64,000 nucleotides of DNA, taken from JACDCA01 sp963810305 (lineage in GTDB: Bacteria; Acidobacteriota; Vicinamibacteria; Vicinamibacterales; 2-12-FULL-66-21). Position numbers and translations under genes: made by a program. Of this stretch, positions 16,181-25,768 are shown in pieces. A model generated the notes under the pieces. The model searched no databases, was not told the origin of the DNA, and saw only the letters and a list, made by a program, of their open reading frames with translations. Numbering within the stretch: position 1 is the first letter of the stretch; each line of letters begins with the position of its first letter. Where the stretch lies: NCBI GenBank assembly GCA_963810305.1, contig CAWEMY010000005.1, positions 496,001 to 560,000 of the forward strand. The letters are read 5' to 3'.

Positions 16181-18014
16181 ATGACGCGTCCTTCCGCCAT
16201 CGGCTGCATGCGTCTCTCGACCGAGCGAGATCGCGTCGACGCGACGTCGATCGACGTCCTTCATGCGGCATTCGACGCCGGCGTCACCCTGCTGGATACG
16301 GCCGACGCGTACTGCTGGGATGACAGCGAGCGCGGCCACAACGAGCGTCTGATCGCTCTGGCGCTGTCGACGTGGCACGGCGATCGATCGCGCATCCGGG
16401 TGGCAACCAAGGGTGGGATCACGCGTCCTGATGGACGGTGGGAGACCGACGGGCGCGCCAGGCACCTGATGGCGGCGTGCGAGGCCAGCCGTCGCGCGCT
16501 CGGCGTCGAGCGCATCGATATCTACCAGCTCCACGCCCCTGATCCGCGCACGCCATTCTCGACCAGCGTCCGCGCCCTCGCTGCGTTGAAACGCGACGGC
16601 GCCATCGGTGCGATCGGCCTCTGCAACGTGACGGTCGGTCAGATCGAGGAGGCCCGGCGGATTACCGACATCGAATCGATCCAGGTGGAACTGAGTGTCT
16701 GGCAGGACGCCAGCATCCTGAGCGGCGTCGTCGCGTACTGCGTCCACCATGCACTGACTCTGCTTGCTCACCGTCCGCTCGGCGGGCGGCGATCGCGGGC
16801 GCGCACGGCCGCGGATCCTGTACTCAAGGAGATCGCGGCGCGGCACGGCGCAACCACATTTGAGATCGCGCTGGCGTGGCTGCTCGATCTCTCGCCTGCG
16901 ATCGTGCCGATACCCGGCGTCACGCGGGTCGAGACGGCGAAATCCGTGGCCAGATCGCGAGCGATCGTGCTGACCGACGAGGATCGGCGTGCCCTCGACG
17001 ATCGATTCCCGCAGGGTCGTCCGCTTCGAGCCGGCGCGTCACGCCGTTCGGCGCCGACACTCCGGCAGGACGCTGAAGTGGTGCTGGTAATGGGCCTGCC
17101 TGGTGCCGGCAAGACAACATTCGCCGAGGGACTCGTCGCCGATGGATATCAGCGCCTGAATCGCGATGACGCGGGCGGCAGTTTGCGCGATCTTCTCCCC
17201 GCCCTCGATCGAGCCCTGGCGTCGGGCGCGACGCGTATCGTCCTCGACAACACCTACGTGTCTCGCAGATCGCGAGCGGAAGCGGTGCGCGCGGCATCGG
17301 AACGCGGCGTCCCGATTCGCTGCATCTGGCTCTCGACGACGATCGAAGACTCGCAGGTCAACGCCGCGTCTCGGCTGCTGGCTCGATACGGCAGGCTGCC
17401 CGGTGAGGAGGAGCTGGCGGCGCTCCAGAAAGCGGATGTCGCCGCGTTTGCTCCGGCGGTGCAGTTCCGCTACCAGCGCGAACTCGAACCGCCGGACGCT
17501 TCCGAGGGTTTCGCGAGAATCGATGTCCAACCGTTCCAGCGACGGACGGATCCCGCCCACGTCCAGCGCGCCGTGATCGTCTGGTGTGACGACGTTCTGT
17601 TTCGCAGCCGATCGGGAGCCCGGACACCTTCCACTCCCGAGGACATGGTTGTAGACGAAAATCGCGCGGCCCCCCTGCGCCGGTATCTACGAAGAAGGGT
17701 GGCAGGTGCTCGGCCTGTCGTGGCAACCGGAGATCGCCGCCGGCACTCGCTCGGCGGCCGACGTGAATCGCGTCCTCGAAGAATTGAACCAACGGCTCGG
17801 ATTCCCATTCGATGTGCAGTACTGTCCCCACGGCGCCGGCCCGCCGCGGTGCTGGTGTCGAAAGCCGCTTCCCGGATTGGGCGTGCTGTTCATCCATCGA
17901 TACCAGCTCGATCCGGGACAGTGCCTTTACGTCGGTGCAGGATCGCAGGATCCGGGCTTCGCCCGAAAGCTCGGATTCAGCTATCGTGACGCGGAGGACT
18001 TCTTCGGATCCTAG
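16181..18014 (+). CDS. Aldo/keto reductase - P-loop kinase - HAD phosphatase fusion (frameshifted)
   Basis: Three domains. Residues 1-280 are an aldo/keto reductase with the tetrad Asp39, Tyr44, Lys77, His118 and the late PIPGV NADP loop. From about residue 298 a polynucleotide-kinase-like P-loop domain follows, with Walker A GLPGAGKT at 305-312 and the DNTYVSRRSRAEAV lid helix. The C-terminus is a HAD-type phosphatase: AVIVWCDDVLFRSRSG, then after a shift near 17684-17691 EEGWQVLGLSWQPEI, CPHGAGPPRCWCRKP and CLYVGAGSQDPGFARKLGF. One surplus base (or two missing) breaks the HAD part, whose stop is TAG 18012-18014. Kinase plus HAD resembles 5'-kinase/3'-phosphatase RNA or DNA end-healing enzymes; the fused reductase is unusual. 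Confidence 0.8.
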
Positions 18015-18039
18015 GCAGCGTGACGGCTCAACCGCGCCT

Positions 18040-18453
18040 TCATAGTCCCGAGACTCGCAGCCGGCTCCGTACCCTCACGTGCCAGATCCACATGATCGCC
18101 GCCGTTACCCACCAGGTGATGCCGATGACTGGCGCGTCTCGGATCAAGAAGAACGTGATCGTCGTCCCCTGGAAGACGAACGTCAGCGGCAGTACCGTGA
18201 AGATCATTGCGACCACCAGCGTGGACGTGCGGCTCTTGAGCAGTTGCCGGGTCGCCTCGAGCGCTTGCTTCTCCGCCGTCGGTGTGCGCGTCTCAGGCAG
18301 CCCCAGCCTCGCGCTGCCTGCCGCCTTGACGTCGCGTGCCAGCTCGGGATCGGTCTTCAGATACGCCTCCACGAGCGCCCGTGTGTCGCCGCTCGCGTCT
18401 CCCGCCAGGTAGATGGGAACCAGGTCCTTGACCACGTCTCGTGTGATGTTCAC
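18040..18453 (-). CDS. Small membrane protein paired with an ECF sigma factor, possible anti-sigma
   Basis: A 137-residue protein. The N-terminal 60 residues (VVKDLVPIYLAGDASGDTRALVEAYL) look like the helical zinc-less anti-sigma domain seen beside ECF sigma factors, followed by two membrane segments (about residues 78-97 and 105-123). Its ATG overlaps the stop of the sigma gene by four bases (ATGA), so the two are coupled. No HxxxCxxC motif is present, so it is not a classical ZAS protein. Anti-sigma function is inferred from position and topology. Confidence 0.7.
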   Translation of the reverse strand: MNITRDVVKDLVPIYLAGDASGDTRALVEAYLKTDPELARDVKAAGSARLGLPETRTPTAEKQALEATRQLLKSRTSTLVVAMIFTVLPLTFVFQGTTITFFLIRDAPVIGITWWVTAAIMWIWHVRVRSRLRVSGL

Positions 18454-18959
18454 GATTGCACCTCCGGTTCAACGGCGGCAGCGCCGCCGGCTCTCACCGC
18501 CTCGGCCAGCTTCAGCCGCGCGCGATGCACTTTGACCCGCGCCGCGCCGGAGGAAATCCCCAGCGCCGCCGCCACTTCTTCGTACGACAACCCCTCTTCC
18601 GCCCTGAGCAGGACCGCTGCCCGGTCGATTTCCGGCAGCGTCTGAAGGGCCGCCAGCACTACCCGCAGTTCGGCGTGGAAGTGCGCGCGCTCTTCAGCGT
18701 CCGGCCGGGTATCTCGGGCCCCCTCGTCGAGTGTCGTCATCCGGCGGGCGTGTCGGCGCTCGGCCAGGAAGAGGTTCCGGGCGATCGTCAACAGGTAGCC
18801 CTTGACCGTTGTCAGGTCGACACGACCGCGCGCGTGCCACAGGCGGATGAAGGTCTCCGAAAGGATGTCGTCCGCCAGGGCCGGATCGCCCGAGAGGAAC
18901 AACACGAACCGGTGCACGTCGCGCGCATGCGTCCGGTACAGCTCCGAGAAATCGATCAC
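18450..18959 (-). CDS. ECF RNA polymerase sigma factor
   Basis: About 169 residues with sigma region 2 (FSELYRTHARDVHRFVLFLSG, ADDILSETFIRLWHAR, VKGYLLTIARNLFL) and region 4 (LPEIDRAAVLLRAEEGLSYE, LGISSGAARVKVHRARLKL). I chose GTG 18959, because family members begin right before IDFSELYR; an open frame reaches 19040 but encodes a Cys-rich stretch without homology. It is coupled to a putative membrane anti-sigma partner. A TGTAAC-N16-CGTACA element upstream may be its own promoter. Whether it reads the GGAA/CTCTAAC elements at 1-3.6 kb is unknown. Confidence 0.9.
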   Translation of the reverse strand: MIDFSELYRTHARDVHRFVLFLSGDPALADDILSETFIRLWHARGRVDLTTVKGYLLTIARNLFLAERRHARRMTTLDEGARDTRPDAEERAHFHAELRVVLAALQTLPEIDRAAVLLRAEEGLSYEEVAAALGISSGAARVKVHRARLKLAEAVRAGGAAAVEPEVQS

Positions 18960-18997
18960 GTTCCACTCCGTAGCCGGGCACTCTGCGTTCTGGATGA

Positions 18998-19025
18998 TGT
19001 ACGCGGAACCCCGCAGCTTGTTACA
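18998..19025 (-). promoter_or_regulatory. Candidate ECF-type autoregulated promoter
   Basis: On the minus strand TGTAAC (19025-19020) and CGTACA (19003-18998) are separated by 16 bp, about 40 bp before the sigma gene start. The AAC/CGTA pairing is typical of ECF promoters, but it differs from the elements near 1.1 and 3.6 kb. Confidence 0.35.
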
Positions 19026-19092
19026 GCGGCAGTCGAACACTGGATTCGAGCATTGACAAGTGATCCGGCGCTCGTGTCACATTCCCCCGCAG

Positions 19093-19572
19093 ATGCCGCG
19101 AAGCGTTATCGCCGTCTCTCTGCTCTCACTCCTGATCGGCGTCGTCGCCGGGCTGCGTACCATGACGGCGGTCGCCGCGGTGAGCTGGGCGGCGTATCTT
19201 GGATCGCTCGACCTGAGCGGCAGCTGGTTGTTGTTCCTCGGTTACGCATGGACGCCGTGGATCCTGTCGACCTTCGCACTGATTGAGTTCGTTACGGATC
19301 AACTCCCATCGACCCCAAGCCGCAGGGTCCCGGTACAGTTCGGCGCCAGGATCGCGTCGGGTGCCCTGGCGGGGGCCGCGGTCGGGACGCCGAGTGGAGC
19401 CATGTTGGCCGGCGCAGCCGCCGGGATTGTCGGCGCCATTGTCGGCACGCTCGGGGGAAGCACGGCACGAGGACAGCTCGCGAAGGCTTTCGGAAGCGAT
19501 CCTCCGGCCGCGTTTGTCGAGGACGTGGTGGCGCTCCTCGGAGCCTTGCTGATCGTGGTCGCATTGCGATGA
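19093..19572 (+). CDS. DUF4126-family membrane protein
   Basis: A 159-residue protein with four or five hydrophobic segments, GLRTMTAVAAVSWAAYLG near the start and a glycine/alanine-rich second half (ASGALAGAAVG, AGIVGAIVGTLGG) typical of DUF4126. Function unknown; probably an inner-membrane protein. ATG 19093 is preferred since the preceding open codons are not conserved. It overlaps the start of the following flavoprotein gene by four bases (ATGA). Confidence 0.8.
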   Translation: MPRSVIAVSLLSLLIGVVAGLRTMTAVAAVSWAAYLGSLDLSGSWLLFLGYAWTPWILSTFALIEFVTDQLPSTPSRRVPVQFGARIASGALAGAAVGTPSGAMLAGAAAGIVGAIVGTLGGSTARGQLAKAFGSDPPAAFVEDVVALLGALLIVVALR

Positions 19573-20948
19573 GCCGCTTCGACGCCATTGTGATCGGCGC
19601 AGGCCAGGCTGGTCCGCCGCTCGTGGGCCGCCTGACGGCGGCCGGCATGACGGTGGCCCTCATCGAACGCAAACTGTTTGGTGGCACGTGCGTCAACACC
19701 GGCTGCATGCCGACCAAGACACTGGTCGCCAGTGCCTATGCCGCACATCTCGCGCGCCGCGCGGCTGACTACGGCGTCGTCTCGAACGGCGAGGTACGCG
19801 TCGACATGGCGAGAGTGAAGGCGCGTGCGGATGCGGTTACCTCGAACGCACGACGCGGCGTCGAAGAGTCGCTCCGCGCGATGCCCGGCTGCCGCGTGCT
19901 CGAGGGGCAGGCCCGCTTCGAATCGCCGGACACCGTTGGCGTCGGTGACGAGCTGCTGACGGCACCGCGTATTTTCATCAATGTCGGCGGTCGTGCCGTC
20001 GTGCCGCCGTTCCCGCGCCTTGGCGAGGTGCCGTATCTCACCAACACAACGATCCTCGCACTCGACCGCGTGCCGGACCACCTGGTGATCGTCGGCGGCA
20101 GCTATATCGGACTCGAGTTCGCGCAGATCCATCGCCGATTCGGCGCAGCTGTGACCGTGGTCGAAAAGGGCGAGCGCTTGATCGGGCGCGAGGACGCGGA
20201 TGTATCGGAGGCGATCAAGGACATCCTGCTGCGCGAGGGTATTGCGGTGCGGACCGGCGCCAACTGCATTACCGTCGCGCCGCACGAACGGGGAGTGGCC
20301 GTCGGCGTTGATTGTCGTGACGGGGCGCCTTCAATCGTTGGCTCCCACGTGCTGCTTGCCGTCGGGCGACGCCCGAACACCGACGATCTTGGCCTCGATC
20401 GTGCCGGTGTTGCCACCGATGCGCGCGGCTACATTACGGTCGACGACACGCTCGCCACCTCCGTGCCCGGGATCTGGGCGCTCGGCGACTGCAATGGGCG
20501 CGGCGCGTTCACGCACACGTCCTACAACGACTTCGAGATCGTCGCGGCCAACCTGCTCGACGGCGCGTATCGCCGCGTCACCGACCGCGTGCCCGCATAC
20601 GCCCTGTACATCGATCCGCCGCTCGGCCGGGTCGGGATGACCGACGAACAGGCGCGCGCCACCGGCCGGCCGCTGTTGACAGCCAAACGTCCAATGACCC
20701 GGGTCAGCCGCGCGGTGGAAAAGGGGGAAACCCTCGGCTTCATGAAAGTCGTCGCCGACGCGGAGACCCGCAAGATCCTCGGCGCGGCAATTCTGGGTAG
20801 CGGCGGCGACGAGGCAATCCACGGCGTGATCGACATGATGAATGCGGGCGCGACCTACGACGTCCTCGAGCGCGCCGTGCCGATCCACCCGACCGTCTCC
20901 GAGCTGATTCCGACGCTCCTCGGCGAAATGCGACCCGACGCGCGTTGA
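19569..20948 (+). CDS. FAD-dependent pyridine nucleotide-disulfide oxidoreductase, mercuric-reductase-like
   Basis: A 459-residue class I flavoprotein disulfide reductase. The FAD motif is DAIVIGAGQAGPPL (residues 5-18), the redox disulfide is in GGTCVNTGCMPTK (residues 39-51), the NAD(P)-binding motif is LVIVGGSYIGLEFAQI, the second FAD motif is GIWALGDCNGRGAF, and the dimerisation domain ends with the His-containing HPTVSELIPTLLG. The extra N-terminal HMA domain and C-terminal vicinal Cys pair of true MerA are absent, so mercury reduction is unlikely; the substrate is unknown. Translationally coupled to the DUF4126 gene. Confidence 0.9.
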   Translation: MSRFDAIVIGAGQAGPPLVGRLTAAGMTVALIERKLFGGTCVNTGCMPTKTLVASAYAAHLARRAADYGVVSNGEVRVDMARVKARADAVTSNARRGVEESLRAMPGCRVLEGQARFESPDTVGVGDELLTAPRIFINVGGRAVVPPFPRLGEVPYLTNTTILALDRVPDHLVIVGGSYIGLEFAQIHRRFGAAVTVVEKGERLIGREDADVSEAIKDILLREGIAVRTGANCITVAPHERGVAVGVDCRDGAPSIVGSHVLLAVGRRPNTDDLGLDRAGVATDARGYITVDDTLATSVPGIWALGDCNGRGAFTHTSYNDFEIVAANLLDGAYRRVTDRVPAYALYIDPPLGRVGMTDEQARATGRPLLTAKRPMTRVSRAVEKGETLGFMKVVADAETRKILGAAILGSGGDEAIHGVIDMMNAGATYDVLERAVPIHPTVSELIPTLLGEMRPDAR

Positions 20949-21012
20949 AAACGACCGATCGTTTTGCGCAGCCGCCCAAATGTCTTACCATTCGCGCAGC
21001 TGTAAGCGAACG

Positions 21013-21642
21013 ATGAGAAGCCACAGAGATCCGCTGCTCACACTGTGCCTGTGCCTGGGAATTGCCGGGCCGGGCGTCGCGGCATTCCAGTCTGGTCAGA
21101 CCGTCGAGCCCAAAGCGCGGCCCGAGCTCGTCCGGCAGCCCTACAGCCAGGCGGACGTGGATTTCATGGCCGGCATGATCCCGCACCACGCTCAGGCGGT
21201 ATTGATCGCAGGATGGGCCGCGTCACATGGCGCGCGTCCGGAAGTACGCACGCTCTGCGAGCGCATGGTGGTCGGGCAGCGCGACGAGATCGAGTTGATG
21301 CGCAACTGGCTGCGTGACCGCGGCCAACCGGTCCCCGACGCGAAGGCGACGCACCACCGCATGAAGATGAACGGCGTGGAGCACGACATGCTGATGCCGG
21401 GGATGCTCAGCCCGGCCGAACTGGCGCAGCTGGACAAGGCGCGGAACGCCGAGTGGGACCGGCTGTTCTTGACCTTCATGATGCGACACCACGAAGGGGC
21501 GTTGAAGATGGTCGACGACCTTTTCGAGTCCCACGGTGCGTTGCAGGACGAGGACATGTACAAGTTCGCGTCCGACATGTACGCGGATCAGTTGATCGAG
21601 ATCGAGCGCATGCAGAAGATGCTTGCGTCCACACCCCGCTGA
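21013..21642 (+). CDS. Secreted DUF305-family protein
   Basis: About 209 residues with a signal peptide (residues 1-23, GIAGPGVAAFQ) and the ferritin-like helical DUF305 domain. Paired His motifs are DFMAGMIPHHAQAVLIAGWA and FLTFMMRHHEGALKMVDDLF, with Met-rich stretches MKMNGVEHDMLMPGM. Members are linked to copper handling and are often near metal-resistance genes; the His/Met clusters suggest metal binding. ATG 21013 is used as it begins the signal peptide. The next gene starts 11 bp downstream, so the two probably form an operon. Confidence 0.88.
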   Translation: MRSHRDPLLTLCLCLGIAGPGVAAFQSGQTVEPKARPELVRQPYSQADVDFMAGMIPHHAQAVLIAGWAASHGARPEVRTLCERMVVGQRDEIELMRNWLRDRGQPVPDAKATHHRMKMNGVEHDMLMPGMLSPAELAQLDKARNAEWDRLFLTFMMRHHEGALKMVDDLFESHGALQDEDMYKFASDMYADQLIEIERMQKMLASTPR

Positions 21643-21653
21643 ATGGAGTTCCA

Positions 21654-23764
21654 ATGACCCGATCGGTTGTTTTTGCCTCGGTTGCCGCGGGGCTGCTGGC
21701 AGTGGCATGTGCGACGAAATCGACTCAAGCGCCGGCCGCGCCGCCAGCCGCTCCAGCTCCAGCCGCCGCCCCGGTTGCCGCGGCTGCGCCGCCGCAGGCG
21801 GCTGCCACTCCTCCGGCGGCCAGCGCCACGCCGCCCGCCGCGACGCCGCCGGCCGCAGCACCTGCCGAAGCGCCTGACGCCGGCGGCAGGGGGGGAGGCC
21901 GGGGCCGGGGCGCACCGCCGCCACCGCCGACTCCGCCGCCGAGCGTGATGCCTGCGCCGGTCAAGCCGATCGTGTCCGCGACGGCCCCCACGCCCGACCC
22001 GCGCGTCGGCCTCACGGCCGGCCGATGGGACGCCGCACAGGCGGCATGGAACGTTCGACTCGTCTCGACGACCCCGCCGGCGGAGAAATTCCTCGGCGTC
22101 ACCAATTCCGACCTGGCATTCACCGGCAAGTACGTGGTCCAGGGCAACTACAACGGCTTTCAAGTGTTCGACATGTCGAACCTCTCGAAGCCGACGCCAG
22201 TCCTGACCTACGTCTGCCCGGCATCGCAAAGCGACGTCTCGGTCTACAAGAACCTGCTGTTCGTATCGGGTGAAGGGCAGACCGGCCGCGTCGACTGCGG
22301 CATCCAGGGCGTGCCGGAGCCGGTCAGCAAGGATCGTTTGCGCGGCATCCGTGTGTTCGACATCGCCGACATCGCCAATCCCAAGTACGTGACGAACGTT
22401 CAGACCTGCCGTGGCTCACATACGCACACGGTCGTGACCGATCCGCGTGACAAGGCGAACGTCTACATCTATGTGTCGGGATCGTCGCGCGTGCGCTCGG
22501 CGGACGAGCTCCCGGGATGCACGGACGGTCCGATCGAAGACCCGAATAGCGCGCGCTTCAGGCTCGAGGTGATTCGTGTGCCGATCGCCGCGCCCGAAAA
22601 GGCGGCAATCGTGAGCTCGCCGCGGATTTTCTACGGCCTTGCCCCCCCGCCGCGGCGGGTTGAGCCCGGTCGTGGGACCGGCGGGCTGCGGCGCCTCCGA
22701 CTGGGGCGCCTCCGACTGGAGCGCCTCCGGCTGCGGCGCCTCCGGCTGCGGCTGGCGCGACCGGAGCTGCTCCTGCGGGAACTCCTCCCGCGGCGGGAGG
22801 CGGCCGAGGCGCGGACCCGAACGCGCGGAACTCCGGCCCGAATCAGTGCCACGACATCACCGTCTACCCGGACATCGGCCTGGCCGGCGGCGCGTGTGGT
22901 GGATACGGACTGCTCTTCGATATCACTGACGTTGCCAATCCGAAGCGCATCGACCAGGCGGCCGACATCAACATGTCGTTCTGGCATTCGGCGACCTTCA
23001 GTAACGACGGCAGCAAGATCCTGTTCTCCGACGAATGGGGCGGCGGCTCTCAGCCTCGCTGCCGCGACACCGACAAGCCGGAGTGGGGCGCCAACGCGCT
23101 CTTCACGATCGCCAACCGCAAGATGCAGTTCAAGAGCTACTACAAGCTGCCGGCACCTCAGACATCGCTCGAGAACTGCGTGGCGCACAATGGCTCGCTG
23201 ATTCCCATCCCCGGTCGGGAAGTCATGGTGCAGGGCTGGTATCAGGGTGGCATCTCGGTGTTCGACTGGACCGACGTCGCCAACCCGAAAGAAATAGCGT
23301 TTTTCGATCGCGGTCCGATCGATGCGACGCGGATGATCCAGGGCGGCTCGTGGTCCGTTTACTGGTACAACGGGGCGATCGTGAGCTCAGAGATCGCGCG
23401 CGGGCTCGATATCTTCGAGCTGCTCCCGAGCGGTCTGATCTCGCAAAACGAGCTGGATGCGGCAAAGACCGTGCGCTTTGATTACCTGAACGCACAGGAA
23501 CAGCGGAAGATGGTGTGGCCGCCAAGCTTCGCCAAGGCGCGCGCCTACCTGGATCAACTGGAACGTGGCAACGGGCTGGCGTCCGCCAGGGTGAGCGCGG
23601 TCCGCACTGAACTCGCCGCCGCCGAAAAGCTCTCCGGGCAGCCGCGTCAACGCGCGCTGTCGAGGCTGGCTGGCGAACTGAAGAAAGACCAGACTTCAGC
23701 CACCGATCAGGCCAGGACGCGTCTACTTTTCGAGGCGATCACCGAGCTGGCAACGACACGCTGA
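21654..23764 (+). CDS. Secreted LVIVD-repeat propeller lipoprotein-like protein (frameshifted)
   Basis: The N-terminus has a lipoprotein-type signal (AAGLLAVACATKS, lipobox Cys at about residue 19) and a 90-residue Ala/Pro linker. Propeller blades then follow with VVQGNYNGFQVFDMSNLSKP and IRVFDIADIANPKYVTN. Near 22640-22690 the frame changes, probably twice, in a C7 run and a GC-rich Ala/Pro repeat. The protein resumes with NQCHDITVYPDIGLAGGACG, FWHSATFSNDGSKILFSDEW and VQGWYQGGISVFDWTD, ending at TGA 23762-23764. Read through, it is about 700 residues. Adjacent to a DUF305 gene. The role of LVIVD propellers is unknown. Confidence 0.78.
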
Positions 23765-23901
23765 CGCACGTCACATCCGTCGCCCGCTTCCGAACCTGGA
23801 CGCGAGCCGGGCGTCTCGGCCCTGTGACCTGCCCTGTCACCGTGTCCGGTTATGTTTTCGGGAGTGGGACAGACCTGCCCTGAAAGGGCGGACCTGCGAG
23901 G
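23765..23901. other. Spacer with two small hairpins
   Basis: Between convergent genes. GTGAC-CTGCCCT-GTCAC (about 23825-23841) and GCCCT-GAA-AGGGC (about 23877-23889) can form stems. No T-runs, no open frame with support. They may limit read-through from both sides. Confidence 0.4.
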
Positions 23902-24294
23902 TCACGATCCGGCGACGACGGGGTCGCGACGCTGACCATTTACAATGGCTAGCCATTGACTCAAGTGCGCGGCGGCCTCGTCTGGCGTCGCGCCGTAGAA
24001 CGGCATCATCGCGCAGCAACCGCCCGGCGTCCGGCGGATCTGGGCTCTCCATTTGTCGACCCCGACCATCGACACCTCGATGAGGTAGTCGCGGCCGTTG
24101 ATGGTCTCTTTGATGCGGTGAACGTTCACGTGTTGTAACAGCGCTGTGAAATCGTGACGACGGAGCCGCAATTCTAGCGAGCGCGTCGCGCCGATCAAGC
24201 GAAAGGACCGTCGAAGGCGCATCAACACGGTGCACCCGCCGGAGAATGTGCCGAAAGCGGAAGCAAAAAAAACGATAATCAGCAGTCGCTCCAC
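23902..24294 (-). CDS. Hypothetical small protein
   Basis: Up to 130 residues from ATG 24294, with an N-terminal hydrophobic stretch (LLIIVFFASAFGTFSGGC). The better-looking part is the C-terminal 80 residues (RIKETINGRDYLIEVSMVGV, KWRAQIRRTPGGCCAMMPFY, TPDEAAAHLSQWL), which has normal codon use and could start at a GTG at about 24130. I recognise no named family. It is divergent from the gene at 24317, and the long version would overlap that gene's promoter, which favours the short form. Confidence 0.5.
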   Translation of the reverse strand: MERLLIIVFFASAFGTFSGGCTVLMRLRRSFRLIGATRSLELRLRRHDFTALLQHVNVHRIKETINGRDYLIEVSMVGVDKWRAQIRRTPGGCCAMMPFYGATPDEAAAHLSQWLAIVNGQRRDPVVAGS

Positions 24295-24316
24295 AGGACA
24301 TCAACGTTTCTTCCAC

Positions 24317-25768
24317 ATGTTTTCCACAGCGGGCTCCGTAGGCAGATTTTTCAGTGTTCTTCTAGTCGCGCTCGCCGTGTGCCAGACGCCCGTACACCTC
24401 CGCGCCGAGTCGGCAGCGGCGGCTTTGTTCCGCATTTTCCTCACCGATGGCTCCACGCTCGTGAGTTACGGCGAGTTCGCGCGTGTCGCCGGGCGGGTGG
24501 TCTTTTCGGTGCCTCTAGGCGAAGGCCCCGAGTTGCGGCTGCAGTTGTTGAGCATTCCGGACAGCACGGTCAATTGGCAGCGAACGGACCAATACGCTGA
24601 TGCCGTTCGCGCCAAGCAGTACGCGGACACTCGCGGTGAACAGGATTTCGTGGCGCTGACCGGTCAGGTGACCGCCGGGCTCAACGCGATCGCGCTCACC
24701 AACGACGCCAGGCTTCGGGTCGCAATGGCGGAAGAGGCCCGCCGGAACCTCGCGGCATGGCCGGCTGCCCACCATGGCTACAAGGCCGCGGAAGTCTCCC
24801 AGCTGGTCGGGATGCTCGACGATGTTGTTGCGGAAATGCGGATTGCTTCCGGCGGTAACCAGTTCGACCTGAGTCTGGTGGCGACGGCGCTGCCACCAGA
24901 GGCGCTGCCGCCGCTGATGCCCGCGTTGGACGTGCAAGGCTCGCTGGAGACGGCGTACCGTGCCGCGCTCCTGGCCAGCGATCCGGACGAAAAGGTCGCG
25001 CTCCTCAGGATTCTGACCGAACAGCTCGCCTTCGCGCCTTCGACGGCGACCTGGGCGCCGGCGTTGCGCGCCAGCGCCTCGGCGGCGCTGACCGCTGAGC
25101 TGCAAGTCGAGCAGGCGTACAGCGATCTCGCCAGGAAGGCATTGAAACAAGCGGGCGAACGAGCCCAGAAGGCGGACGTTCGCGGTTTACAGCAGGTGAT
25201 TGCCCAGGTGCTCTCGGCCGACGATCGGCTTGGCCGACGGCGGTCGGGCCAGATGACCGGGTTGCTCAGCACGCTGGATATCCGGCTCGATGAGGCCAGG
25301 CGCCTGCGGCTCGCTCGCGACGCGCGTGGCGCGCGCATCGACCAGGTCTGGCAATACCGCATTGCAACCAGGACTCCCAGACGACGAATAACCGGCCTGC
25401 GGGCCTGGCTCGAAGACATCCGTGATCTCTCGGGACCCGATCGCGGCGCTCTGCCCAAGATCGGTGCTCTTTCGACGCTCGCGCTGAAGGAGTTTGCCGT
25501 CATCCCCGTCCCCGCGGATCTGCAAGCGGTGCATGCCATGCTGCTATCGGCTGTCCATATGGGAAGCCAGGCCGCGTCGCTGCGCCAGACTGCCATTACC
25601 TCCAACACCCTGAAACTTGCCTGGGACGCATCGGCCGCCGCCGCCGGCGCGCTCCTGCTGTGGCAGCGCGCCCACGACGAGCTCGCTGTCATGACCGGAG
25701 AACGCGACCAACCCGGAAGCACAGAACAAACGCAGAAGAAAACCAGCGAGGGAAGCTCGCCCAGGTGA
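24317..25768 (+). CDS. Secreted alpha-helical protein of unknown function upstream of addB-like gene
   Basis: A 483-residue protein starting at ATG 24317, where a signal peptide (RFFSVLLVALAVCQTP...RAESA) begins. After a short beta-rich segment (FLTDGSTLVSYGEFARVAGR) the protein is almost entirely helical and Ala/Leu/Arg rich, with TPR-like amphipathic stretches but no clear TPR consensus. No enzymatic motifs. Its TGA overlaps the GTG start of the nuclease gene (GTGA), so translation is coupled, although an exported protein and a cytoplasmic recombination nuclease are odd partners. Family not recognised. Confidence 0.72.
   Translation: MFSTAGSVGRFFSVLLVALAVCQTPVHLRAESAAAALFRIFLTDGSTLVSYGEFARVAGRVVFSVPLGEGPELRLQLLSIPDSTVNWQRTDQYADAVRAKQYADTRGEQDFVALTGQVTAGLNAIALTNDARLRVAMAEEARRNLAAWPAAHHGYKAAEVSQLVGMLDDVVAEMRIASGGNQFDLSLVATALPPEALPPLMPALDVQGSLETAYRAALLASDPDEKVALLRILTEQLAFAPSTATWAPALRASASAALTAELQVEQAYSDLARKALKQAGERAQKADVRGLQQVIAQVLSADDRLGRRRSGQMTGLLSTLDIRLDEARRLRLARDARGARIDQVWQYRIATRTPRRRITGLRAWLEDIRDLSGPDRGALPKIGALSTLALKEFAVIPVPADLQAVHAMLLSAVHMGSQAASLRQTAITSNTLKLAWDASAAAAGALLLWQRAHDELAVMTGERDQPGSTEQTQKKTSEGSSPR

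Noticed and set aside
24300..24330. TTCCACA-like motifs before the gene at 24317 as an origin
   Set aside because: The motifs are imperfect and there is no AT-rich region, dnaA or dnaN nearby.
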